From a virus, in IMG/VR virus record IMGVR_UViG_3300048924_000308, positions 1 to 53,335 of that record: DNA of 53,335 nt, one strand, 5' to 3'. The notes under the pieces are model-generated. The model saw only the letters and a program-made list of their open reading frames with translations, did not search any database and had not been told where the DNA came from. Shown here one piece after another: positions 40,100 through 49,059 of the stretch. The position numbers and the translations under genes are program-made. Within the stretch, counting starts at the first letter, position 1; each line of letters opens with the position of its first letter.

Positions 40100-41520
40100 A
40101 TGTAGGCGGCGGATCGGGTGCCGTGCTCGGCACGACATCCGGCATTACCAATCTCGCCAGCTCGCTTGCCGCGCGGCTCGGCGGGACGATGGGATCCTAT
40201 TTCGATCGGCTGCGCCCGGCATCATTCAAAAAAATGCCGTTCATCTCGCTCTCGGCAGAGGGTTCGTTCGGCCGGCGCAATGTAGTTCACCGATATCCGA
40301 AGCGCGACAAGCCGTGGGTTGAAGACATGGGCCGCGCCGAACGGCGGTTTCAGGTGCTCGGATACCTCGTCGGCGATGACGTCGTCGATCAGCGAGAGGC
40401 GCTGATCAAGCTGGTGGAAGACGAAGATACGGGTGAGCTGGTGCATCCGACCTATGGACGTCGCACCGTCAGCCTGATGGACTTTCGCGTTATCGAGCGC
40501 TGGGACAAGGGCCGATACTTCGAGCTGCAGTTCGATTTCATCGAAAGCGGCGATCGCGTCTTTCCAACTGCTGCGAATGGAACGACAAGCCTGATTGCAT
40601 CAGCCGCGGCAGCGCTCGGACTGTCAGCGGCCGCTGATTTTGCTGCTCGCGCATTGAACACGCTTGCTTATGGTGCGTCGGTCGTCAACATGGCCGTCGG
40701 AACTGCTCTCAGCTGGTATACGACCGCAAAGAATCTGGTGGGTGATGCGCGAAACCTTGTGCATCTCGTGTTCGATCTGCCCGGCGCCTTCGGTCGTTTT
40801 GCCGGTAGCGCGACCGTGCCGACGTTCAGCAAGTACCCGGGCGCCTCAACATCGACGGCCACCACGGTTGATCAGGCGATCATGCAGGCGGTTCAGTCGC
40901 GCACCGCGGTGTCCGAGGCGTCGAGCGCGTTATCGACAGCCGCAGCTGGCCTCGACGCGAGTTCGACGGACGCCTATGCGAGCGCGGCCCAAGGTGTCGC
41001 GGCATCGCTATTAGCGGCCGCGCCGAGTCCGGCCGACGGTATTCGACTGCTGACGGCTCTCGCCGACTTCTATCCGAATTCGCCCACGACGTCGTCGACG
41101 ATCGGCAACGCCATGGCGACAATGCAGGCTGCCTCCGGCGACCTGTTCCGCCGTGCCGCGATCGCGTCGGTGGCGACTGCAGCGTCAAAGTATCAACCGA
41201 CATCGTCGGACGATGCGGCCGCAGTCCGGGACGCCGTTACGTCGCTGGTCGACGCCGAGATCGAGGTGGCTGGCAATCAAGGCGAGGATTCGACCTACGG
41301 CGCGTTGCGTACGCTTCGCGCGGCCGTTGTGCAGGACTTGAACAAGCGTGGCGCCGGTCTCGCGTCGATCGCGACTTTCACTTTCAAGGCGAATCTTCCT
41401 GCTCTCGTTATCGCGCAACGTCTCTACCGCGACGCGAGCCGCGCAGACGAGCTCGTCGCGCAAGCCAACCCTGCACATCCGGCCTTCATGCCTCAGACAT
41501 TCAAGGCACTTTCTTCCTGA
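40096..41520 (+). CDS. DNA circularization protein (Mu N-like), 474 aa
   Basis: The N part (SYFDRLRPASFKKMPFISLSAEGSFGRRNVVHRYPKRDKPWVEDMGRAERRFQVLGYLVGDDVVDQREALIKLVEDEDTGELVHPTYGRR) is the DNA_circ_N family. In Mu N is a tail/baseplate protein, injected and involved in DNA circularisation. Long Ala/Ser-rich helical C part. Overlaps the tape-measure gene by ATGA. Confidence 0.9.
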   Translation: MNVGGGSGAVLGTTSGITNLASSLAARLGGTMGSYFDRLRPASFKKMPFISLSAEGSFGRRNVVHRYPKRDKPWVEDMGRAERRFQVLGYLVGDDVVDQREALIKLVEDEDTGELVHPTYGRRTVSLMDFRVIERWDKGRYFELQFDFIESGDRVFPTAANGTTSLIASAAAALGLSAAADFAARALNTLAYGASVVNMAVGTALSWYTTAKNLVGDARNLVHLVFDLPGAFGRFAGSATVPTFSKYPGASTSTATTVDQAIMQAVQSRTAVSEASSALSTAAAGLDASSTDAYASAAQGVAASLLAAAPSPADGIRLLTALADFYPNSPTTSSTIGNAMATMQAASGDLFRRAAIASVATAASKYQPTSSDDAAAVRDAVTSLVDAEIEVAGNQGEDSTYGALRTLRAAVVQDLNKRGAGLASIATFTFKANLPALVIAQRLYRDASRADELVAQANPAHPAFMPQTFKALSS

Positions 41521-41522
41521 AG

Positions 41523-42599
41523 ATGGCAGACGATCTGACTTTAATGCTCGACGGGTCCAACGTTTCGGGCTGGGAACGCATTCGCGTGACGCGCGGCATC
41601 GAGCGGTTGCCTAGCGATTTCGAGATCGAGATGACTGATGTGTATCCGGACGAACTCGAATCGATTACGGCGATACCCGGGCAGAAGTGTCAGGTGGCGC
41701 TCGGCAACGACGTCGTGATCACGGGGTATGTCGATCGCGTCGCGCCTGGAGTATCGGATACACGGCATTACATCCGGGTGGTGGGCCGCGGGAAGTGTCA
41801 GGATCTGGTCGACTGCAGTGCAGTATGGCCGGGCGGTCAGATCAGTGGCTCAAATGCGCTGCAGATCGCGCAGAAGCTCGCGAAGAGCTACGGCATCACC
41901 GCGACGAGCGACGGCAACGATGGACCGAGCATCCCGCAGATCAACCTGATGATCGGCGAATCGGCGTTCGAGGTTATCGAGCGTGTTTCGCGATATGCGG
42001 GGCTGCTCGCGTATGACTTGCCCGACGGCAATCTGAGACTAGCGCGCGCGGGCGTCGAAGCGCATTCCTCGGGTTTTGTTTATGGCGAGAACGTTGAGCA
42101 AGCGGAATTCGAGTGGGCGGCGGATCTGCGTTATTCGCAGATCGATGTGTATCTGCTCACGATGCAGACGATGGGCGATGCGGGCGTGAATCTGGTGCCC
42201 GTCGCAACAGCCACCGACGCGACAGTCGACCGATTTCGCAATTTGTATGTCGTCTCCGAGCAGGTTCAGGCCGGCCGCAACATTGCGCAGGAACGGGCGA
42301 ACTGGGAGGCGGCGCGCAGGGCGGGCCGATCGCAGGCCGTTCGAGTACTGACTGACAGCTGGCGGGATGGCAGCGGCGCGCTCTGGACGCCCAACACGCT
42401 CGTTCCGGTCACGATACCGCCGCTCAAGATTCCGGAAGAGACCTTCATGTTGATTTCCGAAGTCACCTACACGCTCGACGAAGAGGGTGGCACCCACGCG
42501 TCCCTTCTGCTGATGCCGCCGGCAGCATTCACGCCCGAGCCGACCATCTTGCAGCCGCTGTCACCCGACGTCGTGCGCGGCGCGCCCAACGCACCATGA
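41523..42599 (+). CDS. Baseplate hub protein (Mu gp44 / D-like), 358 aa
   Basis: Beta-rich protein (LTLMLDGSNVSGWERIRVTRGIERLPSDFEIEMTDVYPDE, GYVDRVAPGVSDTRHYIRVVGRGKCQDLVDCS, ESAFEVIERVSRYAGLLAYDLPDGNLRL) matching the late-control-D/gp44 hub family. Located between N and the spike gene as in Mu. Confidence 0.9.
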   Translation: MADDLTLMLDGSNVSGWERIRVTRGIERLPSDFEIEMTDVYPDELESITAIPGQKCQVALGNDVVITGYVDRVAPGVSDTRHYIRVVGRGKCQDLVDCSAVWPGGQISGSNALQIAQKLAKSYGITATSDGNDGPSIPQINLMIGESAFEVIERVSRYAGLLAYDLPDGNLRLARAGVEAHSSGFVYGENVEQAEFEWAADLRYSQIDVYLLTMQTMGDAGVNLVPVATATDATVDRFRNLYVVSEQVQAGRNIAQERANWEAARRAGRSQAVRVLTDSWRDGSGALWTPNTLVPVTIPPLKIPEETFMLISEVTYTLDEEGGTHASLLLMPPAAFTPEPTILQPLSPDVVRGAPNAP

Positions 42600-43156
42600 G
42601 CGACTATCTAACGCGCACGGCACGGCGAGTATTGAATGGGCTGGCACGCGGCATCGTGCAACTGGTCGCCGATGCGGGCGACGTGCAACGCATGCAGGTC
42701 AAGTTCAGCCCGCTCGAGACCATCGACAACATTCCGCGCTGCGCGGAGTATGGTTTCGTCTCGAACCCTCCCGACGGATCTGACGCGGTCGTGATCTTCG
42801 GCGGCGGCGATCGATCGAACGGCGTGGTTATCGGGACGGGAAACGCCACCTATCGGATGAAGCAGCTCGCGAGTGGCGAGGTAGCGATTCACGATAGTCG
42901 TGGGCAGTCCGTCTATCTGACGGAGTCAGGCATCAAGGTCGACGGCGGGGGTAACCCGGTCCTGTTCACGAACCTGACGAAGCTGCGGGTCGAGGCGCCC
43001 ATCGAGAGCACGGGAGACATCACCGACAACGTCGACACGACAGGACGCAGCATGGCGGGCGATCGCGAGATCTATGACGGGCACTCGCACGACGTCCCGA
43101 ATATCCAGCTCGGCGGAAGCACGCGCACGTCAAACCCTCCGAATCAGACGGAGTAA
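42596..43156 (+). CDS. Baseplate spike protein (Mu gp45-like), 186 aa
   Basis: The N half has an OB-fold-like domain (VQLVADAGDVQRMQVKFSPLETIDNIPRCAEYGFVSNPPDGSDAVVIFGGGDRSNGVVIGTGN). The C end has DGHSHDVP, the HxH motif that binds iron at the tip of P2 V/Mu gp45 spikes. It pierces the outer membrane. Size near Mu gp45 (197). Confidence 0.92.
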   Translation: MSDYLTRTARRVLNGLARGIVQLVADAGDVQRMQVKFSPLETIDNIPRCAEYGFVSNPPDGSDAVVIFGGGDRSNGVVIGTGNATYRMKQLASGEVAIHDSRGQSVYLTESGIKVDGGGNPVLFTNLTKLRVEAPIESTGDITDNVDTTGRSMAGDREIYDGHSHDVPNIQLGGSTRTSNPPNQTE

Positions 43157-43159
43157 CCG

Positions 43160-43609
43160 ATGCCCGATATCACGATCGTTTGGGACGTCGACAACAGCCG
43201 GGGCGACTGGCAGCTTGTCGGGCCCGCACTCGCCACGGGCAATGATCTCGATAATGGCATTCTCATCAGCCTGTTCACAGATCGCACAGCGAACGCTGAC
43301 GACGCGATACCCGACGGCACCAACGATCCGCGAGGGTGGTGGGGCGATCTCGGGGAAGACGTGCCCATCGGATCGCGCCTCTGGCTTCTCAGCCGAGCGA
43401 AGCAAACGCAGGAAACGCTCAACAACGCCGTCGACTACGCGCGCGAAGCGCTCGAATGGATGATCGACGACAGTGTGGCGGCGCGCATCGACGTGTTGGC
43501 GCAATGGGTCCGATCATCGTTTTTGGGCCTGCAGGTCACTCTCTATAAACAGGACGGCACCACCGTGGCATCGAAGAGCTACGCGTGGGCCTGGAACCAG
43601 ATCTCCTGA
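43160..43609 (+). CDS. Baseplate protein gp46-like, 149 aa
   Basis: The motif DGILISLFTDRTANADDAIPDGTNDPRGWWGDLGEDVPIGSRLWLLSRAKQTQETLNNAVDYAREALEWMIDD is the Mu gp46 family (W-like baseplate protein). Located between spike and J-like genes. Confidence 0.92.
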   Translation: MPDITIVWDVDNSRGDWQLVGPALATGNDLDNGILISLFTDRTANADDAIPDGTNDPRGWWGDLGEDVPIGSRLWLLSRAKQTQETLNNAVDYAREALEWMIDDSVAARIDVLAQWVRSSFLGLQVTLYKQDGTTVASKSYAWAWNQIS

Positions 43610-43610
43610 C

Positions 43611-44774
43611 ATGCCATACGCACGCAAGACACTCGCGCAGATCCGCTCTGACGCGATGGCCGATATCGCGGCCGCGCTCGAGGGATCGGACCCGCTACTG
43701 CGCTTCGCAGCATTGAAAATCATTGGCGTCGTGCTCGCAGGCATGACGAATGAGGAGTACGGGTATCTCGACTGGATCGCGAAGCAGACGAACCCATTCA
43801 CGGCCGAGGGCGAGTATCTGCAGGCTTGGGGCGCTTTGAAGAAGGTCTATCAGAAGGATGCGAGCGCTGCACAACTGTCAGCCACGTTCCAGGGCACCAA
43901 CGGCAAGCCGCTCAGTGCCGGTACGGCGATCGTTCGTGGTGATGGAGCGACGTATACCGTCCTGACGACCCAGACGGTATCCGGTGGATCGGTAACCGTC
44001 ACGATCGTCGCCGACGTTGCCGGCGCAGCTGGCAATGCCGATGCGGGGACCGTCGTATCGCTTGATGTGGCCGTTGATGGAATCCAGTCTACGGGTTCCG
44101 TCTCAGGCACTGTGGCGTCGGGCGCAGACATCGAGGATCAGGAAGAGTTTCGCGATCGCTTGCTCGAGGCGTATCAGCAAACCCCGCAGGGCGGCGCGGC
44201 GCCGGACTATGTTCAATGGGCGCTCGCCGTTGCGGGAGTCACACGCGCCTGGTGCGCGCCGAACGGATTCGGTGCCGGCACCGTGGTCGTATATGTGATG
44301 TTTGATGCCGCGCAGGCGGCACATGGAGGGTTCCCTCAAGGCACGAATGGGGTGTCACAAAATGACAAGGGGCCCGGAGGTCTTCCACGAGCCACTGTTG
44401 CAACAGGCGATCAACTGGTTGTCGCCGATGCGATCGTATCGAAGGAGCCCGTGACAGCGCTCGTTTGGATATGTGCGCCGATACAGAACGTGCTTTCGTT
44501 CGTACTTTCTGGCACGTCGAGCTGGTCGACAGCGACGAGAAATGCGGTCGAGGCAGCAATTGCGGATGTGTTCTTCCGGAATGGTGACCCGCGCGGCGGC
44601 ACGATTGATCGCTCGGACATCGAGATCGCAATAGGTTCTGTCGCTGGCACGTCGGGATTTGTGATCACTTCTGTAACGGGTGTAATTAGCGGCGTCACCA
44701 CGCCATACCTAGGGAATATCACAGGGAGCTTCGGTTCTCTCCCGGTTCTTGGCGGCGTCACATTCAACGCGTAA
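43611..44774 (+). CDS. Baseplate J-like protein (gp47), 387 aa
   Basis: Blocks ALEGSDPLLRFAALKIIGVVLAGMTNEEYGYLDWIAKQTNPFTAEGEYLQAWGALKKVYQKDASAAQLSATFQGTNG and EEFRDRLLEAYQQTPQGGAAPDYVQWALAVAGVTRAWCAPNG are those of Mu gp47/P2 J. ATG at 43611 is two bases after the previous stop. Wedge component of the baseplate. Confidence 0.93.
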   Translation: MPYARKTLAQIRSDAMADIAAALEGSDPLLRFAALKIIGVVLAGMTNEEYGYLDWIAKQTNPFTAEGEYLQAWGALKKVYQKDASAAQLSATFQGTNGKPLSAGTAIVRGDGATYTVLTTQTVSGGSVTVTIVADVAGAAGNADAGTVVSLDVAVDGIQSTGSVSGTVASGADIEDQEEFRDRLLEAYQQTPQGGAAPDYVQWALAVAGVTRAWCAPNGFGAGTVVVYVMFDAAQAAHGGFPQGTNGVSQNDKGPGGLPRATVATGDQLVVADAIVSKEPVTALVWICAPIQNVLSFVLSGTSSWSTATRNAVEAAIADVFFRNGDPRGGTIDRSDIEIAIGSVAGTSGFVITSVTGVISGVTTPYLGNITGSFGSLPVLGGVTFNA

Positions 44775-44777
44775 TCC

Positions 44778-45374
44778 ATGCTCGCACCGAATCTCACCGC
44801 AGCGGACTTCCTGTCTGCATTGCAGGCGCTTATGCCGCGCGGCCGCGTCTGGCCGCGCGACGGAGACGCCATTCAGACGAAGACTCTGGCGGGCTGTGCG
44901 CCGACATTCGCGCGTCTGACAGCCCGTTCCAACCAGCTGCTCGTCGACGGGTTCCCCGCATCGGCATATGAACTTCTGCCGGAGTGGGAGTCGTCTCTGG
45001 GCCTGCCTGATCCATGTGCAGGCCCTGCACCAACCATCCCTCAGCGTCAGCAACAGGTCGTTGCGAGATTCGCTAGCAGCGGCGGCCAATCGCTTGAGTA
45101 CTTCATCGATTTTGCGGCCGCGCTCGGCTACACGATCACGATCGTGCAATACACCCAGGCGCGCGCCGGCCTACTGAAGGCCGGAGATCCGGTCAACGGA
45201 TATGACTGGAACTTCGCTTGGAGGATCACGGCGCCACTGAACACAGTTGTGAGGGCGGTAGCGGGCGCGATGGCAGCTGGAGATCCATTGGCAGCATGGG
45301 GAAATGCAGTGCTCGAGTGTGAAATAAACGCCGTTAAACCGGCACACACTATTACGATCTTTGCTTACGCATAA
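44778..45374 (+). CDS. Baseplate/tail protein gp48-like (DUF2313), 198 aa
   Basis: The protein (LQALMPRGRVWPRDGDAIQTKTLAGCAPTFARLTARSNQLLVDGFPASAYELLPEWESSLGLPDPC) is DUF2313, equivalent to Mu gp48 and YmfQ. Joins baseplate and fibres. Confidence 0.92.
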   Translation: MLAPNLTAADFLSALQALMPRGRVWPRDGDAIQTKTLAGCAPTFARLTARSNQLLVDGFPASAYELLPEWESSLGLPDPCAGPAPTIPQRQQQVVARFASSGGQSLEYFIDFAAALGYTITIVQYTQARAGLLKAGDPVNGYDWNFAWRITAPLNTVVRAVAGAMAAGDPLAAWGNAVLECEINAVKPAHTITIFAYA

Positions 45375-45382
45375 GAGGTCAC

Positions 45383-46360
45383 ATGTTTCGAATTGACGAC
45401 GCTACTGCCGCGAATTCGCTCCCGGCACCAGAAGCCGCCGGTACCGAGGGGTATTTCACGGAGGGTAATCCTGCTACTGGCACTCCCGCGACAAACGTGC
45501 GCGGATCGTGGCTGAACATGATCCAGGAAGAGTTGCGCGCGATCGTTATTGCTGGCGGCGGCACTCCCAGCAAGACGACGTATAACCAGGTGCTGACGGC
45601 TATCCAGGCGCTGGTTGCACAACCTTCGACTAACAAGGTCTCGGGCGTAGTCGGCCAGGTGCGTAGTCTCGGCATGGCAGTTACGACTGCTAGCGCATCT
45701 GCAACGTTGACGGCTGATGAGATCGTCGTGGAGAGTGCTCTAGGCGGGACCCGGTACTGTCTCCCGAACTTTACAAAAACCATTAACCTGGCCACAACAG
45801 GCGCAGGCGGGATGGATGCCGGCTCGGCTCCTGCATCGGGCTTTGTCGCGCTGTATGCGATCTATAATCCGACGACGCAGACCGCGGCGCTGCTGGCTCA
45901 AAATGCGTCAACGCTTCGAGCGAGCGTATACGCGGGCGCCAACATGCCGAGTGGATACACGGCGAGCGCGCTTATCGGAGTCTGGCCAACGAACGGCAGC
46001 GGTCAGTTCGTTGTCGGCTATCAGGTTGATCGGTCGCTTTTTCTCGCCCCCACAACCGCACTGACGACTTCGACACAACAGGCAAGCTACACATCGCTAT
46101 CCATTGGCGCAGTCGTTCCGTTGAACGCAAAGAGCATTTCCGGCGAGGTAGCGATTAACTCCTCAACGACAGCATCAAATGCGTGCTTCTTGTCTGGGTC
46201 CGCTAACGCTATTGGAGAACAGCAGATCAATAACGGGAACGGCGGAATCGTCGGAAACTTTGCGATCCCGCTTGTCACAGCGCAGACCCTGTTCTATAAG
46301 GCCACCTCTAGCGCGGGCACGATGAGTCTTACCATCGCGATTTCGGGATACACGATATGA
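45383..46360 (+). CDS. Tail fibre protein, 325 aa
   Basis: The N part (RIDDATAANSLPAPEAAGTEGYFTEGNPATGTPATNVRGSWLNMIQEELRAIVIAGGGTPSKTTYNQVLTAIQAL) is the standard baseplate-attachment region of phage tail fibres. The rest is Ser/Thr/Ala-rich with beta repeats and is less GC-rich, consistent with exchange for host range. Receptor binding is inferred. Confidence 0.85.
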   Translation: MFRIDDATAANSLPAPEAAGTEGYFTEGNPATGTPATNVRGSWLNMIQEELRAIVIAGGGTPSKTTYNQVLTAIQALVAQPSTNKVSGVVGQVRSLGMAVTTASASATLTADEIVVESALGGTRYCLPNFTKTINLATTGAGGMDAGSAPASGFVALYAIYNPTTQTAALLAQNASTLRASVYAGANMPSGYTASALIGVWPTNGSGQFVVGYQVDRSLFLAPTTALTTSTQQASYTSLSIGAVVPLNAKSISGEVAINSSTTASNACFLSGSANAIGEQQINNGNGGIVGNFAIPLVTAQTLFYKATSSAGTMSLTIAISGYTI

Positions 46361-46542
46361 CAACAGTGAACGTCCAGTTTTCCGATTCATCGGAAGGCGC
46401 TGTGGTTGCATACTTCGCGGGGCCGCAGAACGCGTCCATATACGAAAACTGCGGGACCGTAGATGTTGCGGAAGCCCGCTGGAAGTCTTTTTATCAAGCT
46501 CAGAGTCCGTTCGTGCAAGCGGTGCTGCCGAACCCGCAATAA
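46357..46542 (+). CDS. Small protein behind the tail fibre, 61 aa
   Basis: The protein (MTTVNVQFSDSSEGAVVAYFAGPQNASIYENCGTVDVAEARWKSFYQAQSPFVQAVLPNPQ) overlaps the fibre gene by ATGA. Position suggests a fibre assembly factor, but no family is recognised. Confidence 0.7.
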   Translation: MTTVNVQFSDSSEGAVVAYFAGPQNASIYENCGTVDVAEARWKSFYQAQSPFVQAVLPNPQ

Positions 46543-46544
46543 CG

Positions 46545-47744
46545 CTATTTGTTCGACGTCGTCCGGCCGAGCGGGGAAGGAACTGGCTGTTCTATATGCC
46601 TCGATCGCTCGATGTTGTCCGCCCATCGCCGCCCCATACGTCGAATCGGCATTTCTACGAAGCGGAAGTTGATCTCAGCCAATGCGGCAGTTAGGGTCGA
46701 TGCTGCAACGACATAGACCGCAGCGCCACCGTTTGTTTGGGGAACGTGCATAACAAGGCACTCGCGAGTAAATTCGATAGCCGGGTAGTGGACAAGGTAA
46801 ATGGCGTAGGATCGAGACCCAATCCAAAGCGCAACCTTCGCGCCTGCACCTGTCCAAGGCCTCTTCCATGACGTAACCGCAAACCAAACGAGAATAATCG
46901 CGGGGATAGATATAAGGTTGGATGCCCAAAAGAAAAGCGGAGGCTTCTGGTCGTAAGAGTAGCCTGGCAGTATCACGAGCGAGGCAATGAGTGCCGCGAC
47001 AAATATTGACGACGCACGCTGGCCAAACACTGGTCGAAGGCGGCCTCGCTCACGCTCCAAGAATGCCAGCGTTACTCCTGCGCAGATAGCGTCGAGCCGC
47101 ACAAAGATCGAAAGGTCTTGCGGTGACGGCGCAAAGTGAAGTTGTGAGTACAACGGGCGTGGAAGCGCGATGCAGACAACCCATATCAGGGTGATTGGCA
47201 TCCAAACGCGGCGGCCGAAAAAGATGGCGATGAACGGAAACATGAGGTAGAACTGTTCTTCCACCGAGAGGCTCCAATAAACCTGATTGAAGCCGCAATC
47301 CTGGTGAAGCCAGCAATGCCAAAAATTGAAGTTCGCGACCTGCAAGACCGCAGCGATGGCATCGTGCACCGTCCGCTGCACGACTCCGAAGCTGCTATGT
47401 TCGTTGAACCAGATCGCTCCAGCGACACCAATGGCAAGCCATAGCCATGCAGAGGGCAGAATTCGTGTGGCGCGACGCACCCAGAATGCTTTCAGGACGT
47501 TCCATTTCTCTGCAGAGGTAACCGCTTGATCCAGCCTTTTCAGCATGTCTCTCGCGATTACAAATCCTGAAACAGCAAAGAACAGGTCCACGCCCGCCCA
47601 ATATGTGCCGTTTCGGAAGAGAAAATCGATCCAAGGCTCGGGCCACGGTACGAGCGCGCGTAGGTGAGCAAGAAGCGTTATCAGAATGGCAGCGGCGCGA
47701 AGATACTCGATACCTTCGATTCTCTCGTGGCCCTCGTTTTTCAT
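46545..47744 (-). CDS. AT3 membrane acyltransferase (OafA-like), 399 aa
   Basis: IEYLRAAAILITLLAHLRALVPW (His27 likely active), GVDLFFAVSGFVIARDMLK, FWVRRATRILPSAWLWL, YWSLSVEEQFYLMFPFIAIFFG and the late FVEMPIRR are the acyltransferase-3 family, with about ten membrane segments. Such phage enzymes acetylate O-antigen or other surface sugars, changing the serotype and blocking the receptor. It is on the opposite strand to the late genes and AT-richer. No C-terminal SGNH domain is fused, but a separate SGNH gene lies next to it. Confidence 0.9.
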   Translation of the reverse strand: MKNEGHERIEGIEYLRAAAILITLLAHLRALVPWPEPWIDFLFRNGTYWAGVDLFFAVSGFVIARDMLKRLDQAVTSAEKWNVLKAFWVRRATRILPSAWLWLAIGVAGAIWFNEHSSFGVVQRTVHDAIAAVLQVANFNFWHCWLHQDCGFNQVYWSLSVEEQFYLMFPFIAIFFGRRVWMPITLIWVVCIALPRPLYSQLHFAPSPQDLSIFVRLDAICAGVTLAFLERERGRLRPVFGQRASSIFVAALIASLVILPGYSYDQKPPLFFWASNLISIPAIILVWFAVTSWKRPWTGAGAKVALWIGSRSYAIYLVHYPAIEFTRECLVMHVPQTNGGAAVYVVAASTLTAALAEINFRFVEMPIRRMGRRWADNIERSRHIEQPVPSPLGRTTSNK

Positions 47745-47815
47745 TACCCGCGGCTCGGTTTATGGTAAAGACCGAGAGCTTACCAATTTTTCCGATTGCT
47801 TACCGCCGCGGGTAA
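47744..47815. repeat. Nested TTACC/GGTAA inverted repeats before the acyltransferase
   Basis: TTACCCGCGG (47744-47753) and CCGCGGGTAA (47806-47815) are a perfect 10-bp inverted repeat. Inside it lie GGTAAAG, CTTACC and a further CTTACC, five TTACC/GGTAA units in 72 bases, between the SGNH and acyltransferase genes. Possible operator or hairpin controlling the second gene. Confidence 0.5.
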
Positions 47816-47822
47816 AGCACGC

Positions 47823-48554
47823 CTAATGCATAAGCGGGAGCACGATCGGCTCCACTGTTGACAACTCTCTTTGCGCCTTGATCGCATAGAGGGCATCGCC
47901 CGGATGGACGCCATCGGTCAGCAACGTAGGCCAGCTGGACAGCGTCTGGATGTAGTCGTATTGCTGGACCAGTAAAACACCCTTCGATTGTGCAACCGCG
48001 CGCATGATCGACAGGTAGTTCGGAAGGTTCTGGTACACCGCCGGATCAGTCGGGCTGAACGTCGCGCCGAGGACGGGATTCGGTTCTTCCATCACTGGTG
48101 TCTTTCCCGCCGCCCGCACGACATCGACGAATTGCTCCCAGCATTGCTGATATTGAGTTGGCGACTCGGTGGATTGATCACTGGAATCGTTGATGGCCCA
48201 GTTGCCGATCACGATCTGAGAGGTGTCAGTTGCGAGGTCAGCCGCGAGCGTCGCCTTATAAGGTGACACGCCATTGATGCGCTGACAGACCGTCGTGCCG
48301 CCGATGGCGTCATTCTTCACTGTGACCGAAGGCCCCAAGGCTGCCTGCAAGTACTGCTGCAGCATGACGGGAGCACCGTTGTTGGTGATTACATATTGGC
48401 CGTTGATCTTTTCGAGGCCGGCCATCGTCGAGTCGCCTTCGGCTCTGATCAAAACAGGTTTCATGACCGGTTTCGCAGGGGGCGGCCGATCGCTTGTGCC
48501 GCCCCCGCCACCGCCGCATGCCGTAACTGTTGCAGTGACACAGCCAAGCGACAT
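47823..48554 (-). CDS. SGNH/GDSL-hydrolase lipoprotein, 243 aa
   Basis: The lipobox VTAC is followed by a Gly-rich linker. SGNH blocks are GDST (40-43, Ser nucleophile), AIGG (block II), GNWAIND (117-123, block III) and DGVHPG (214-219, Asp/His). It should be an esterase or acetyl-transfer partner at the outer membrane or periplasm. The ATG lies 3 bases after the HTH stop (TAGCAATG), so translation is coupled. The signal peptide from this ATG is very short and lacks basic residues; codons for RWRAAAIA lie upstream without a start, so the true start is uncertain. Confidence 0.8.
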   Translation of the reverse strand: MSLGCVTATVTACGGGGGGTSDRPPPAKPVMKPVLIRAEGDSTMAGLEKINGQYVITNNGAPVMLQQYLQAALGPSVTVKNDAIGGTTVCQRINGVSPYKATLAADLATDTSQIVIGNWAINDSSDQSTESPTQYQQCWEQFVDVVRAAGKTPVMEEPNPVLGATFSPTDPAVYQNLPNYLSIMRAVAQSKGVLLVQQYDYIQTLSSWPTLLTDGVHPGDALYAIKAQRELSTVEPIVLPLMH

Positions 48555-48556
48555 TG

Positions 48557-48841
48557 CTATGGCTGCGGCTCTCCATCTTGCGCCCGGCTGAACTCGGCTC
48601 CGGCCCGGCGCATCCTTTCGAATATGCGCTCGAGGGTTGCCTCGTCCAATTCGAGCTGCGCCATCATCGTGAAGAGCATCTGAGCGCTCATTGGGCGCGG
48701 GTCGCGCGGGTTGGTGTACTTGCGCCAGTGCTGATCGCCCGCAAGCCAGCAGAGATCGGCCATCTGCTTGCCGGTGAGACCGAGCTCCGCTTTCAAGTCG
48801 GCAAGGTCTTTCGCAGGTGGATGCTTGTAATGAATTGGCAT
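48557..48841 (-). CDS. XRE-like HTH regulator, 94 aa
   Basis: The protein (PIHYKHPPAKDLADLKAELGLTGKQMADLCWLAGDQHWRKYTNPRDPRPMSAQMLFTMMAQLELDEATLERIF) has an HTH near 15-40. First gene of the leftward conversion module. A perfect palindrome upstream at 48935-48957 is its likely operator, suggesting autoregulation and control of the SGNH gene. Confidence 0.75.
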   Translation of the reverse strand: MPIHYKHPPAKDLADLKAELGLTGKQMADLCWLAGDQHWRKYTNPRDPRPMSAQMLFTMMAQLELDEATLERIFERMRRAGAEFSRAQDGEPQP

Positions 48842-48934
48842 AGCCTGGCACGCGCCGGGCGCGAAATGTGAGTTTCATGATCATCGTCCTTTCGGGATAA
48901 GCGGGACTCGCGAATGCGTTTCCCTATGAACCTA

Positions 48935-48957
48935 CATTAGCCCTAATAGGGCTAATG
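48935..48957. promoter_or_regulatory. Palindromic operator of the conversion module
   Basis: The arms CATTAGCCCTA and TAGGGCTAATG are perfect inverted 11-mers separated by a single A. It lies about 95 bases upstream of the HTH gene ATG and between divergent transcription units. Binding by that HTH protein is inferred. Confidence 0.7.
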
Positions 48958-49010
48958 GTCAAGCGAAAACAACGATCGACTCGACCTGCAGACGGGAAAA
49001 TGAAAATGAA

Positions 49011-49044
49011 AAGGCCCCGAGCGCTGCGGAGCGCTCGGGGCCTT
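49011..49044. terminator. Strong 15-bp hairpin in the intergenic region
   Basis: AAGGCCCCGAGCGCT (49011-49025) and AGCGCTCGGGGCCTT (49030-49044) form a perfect stem with loop GCGG. On the minus strand it is followed by TTCATTTTC. It separates the conversion module from the lysis operon. Confidence 0.65.
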
Positions 49045-49059
49045 GATCCGCCAACCGAA

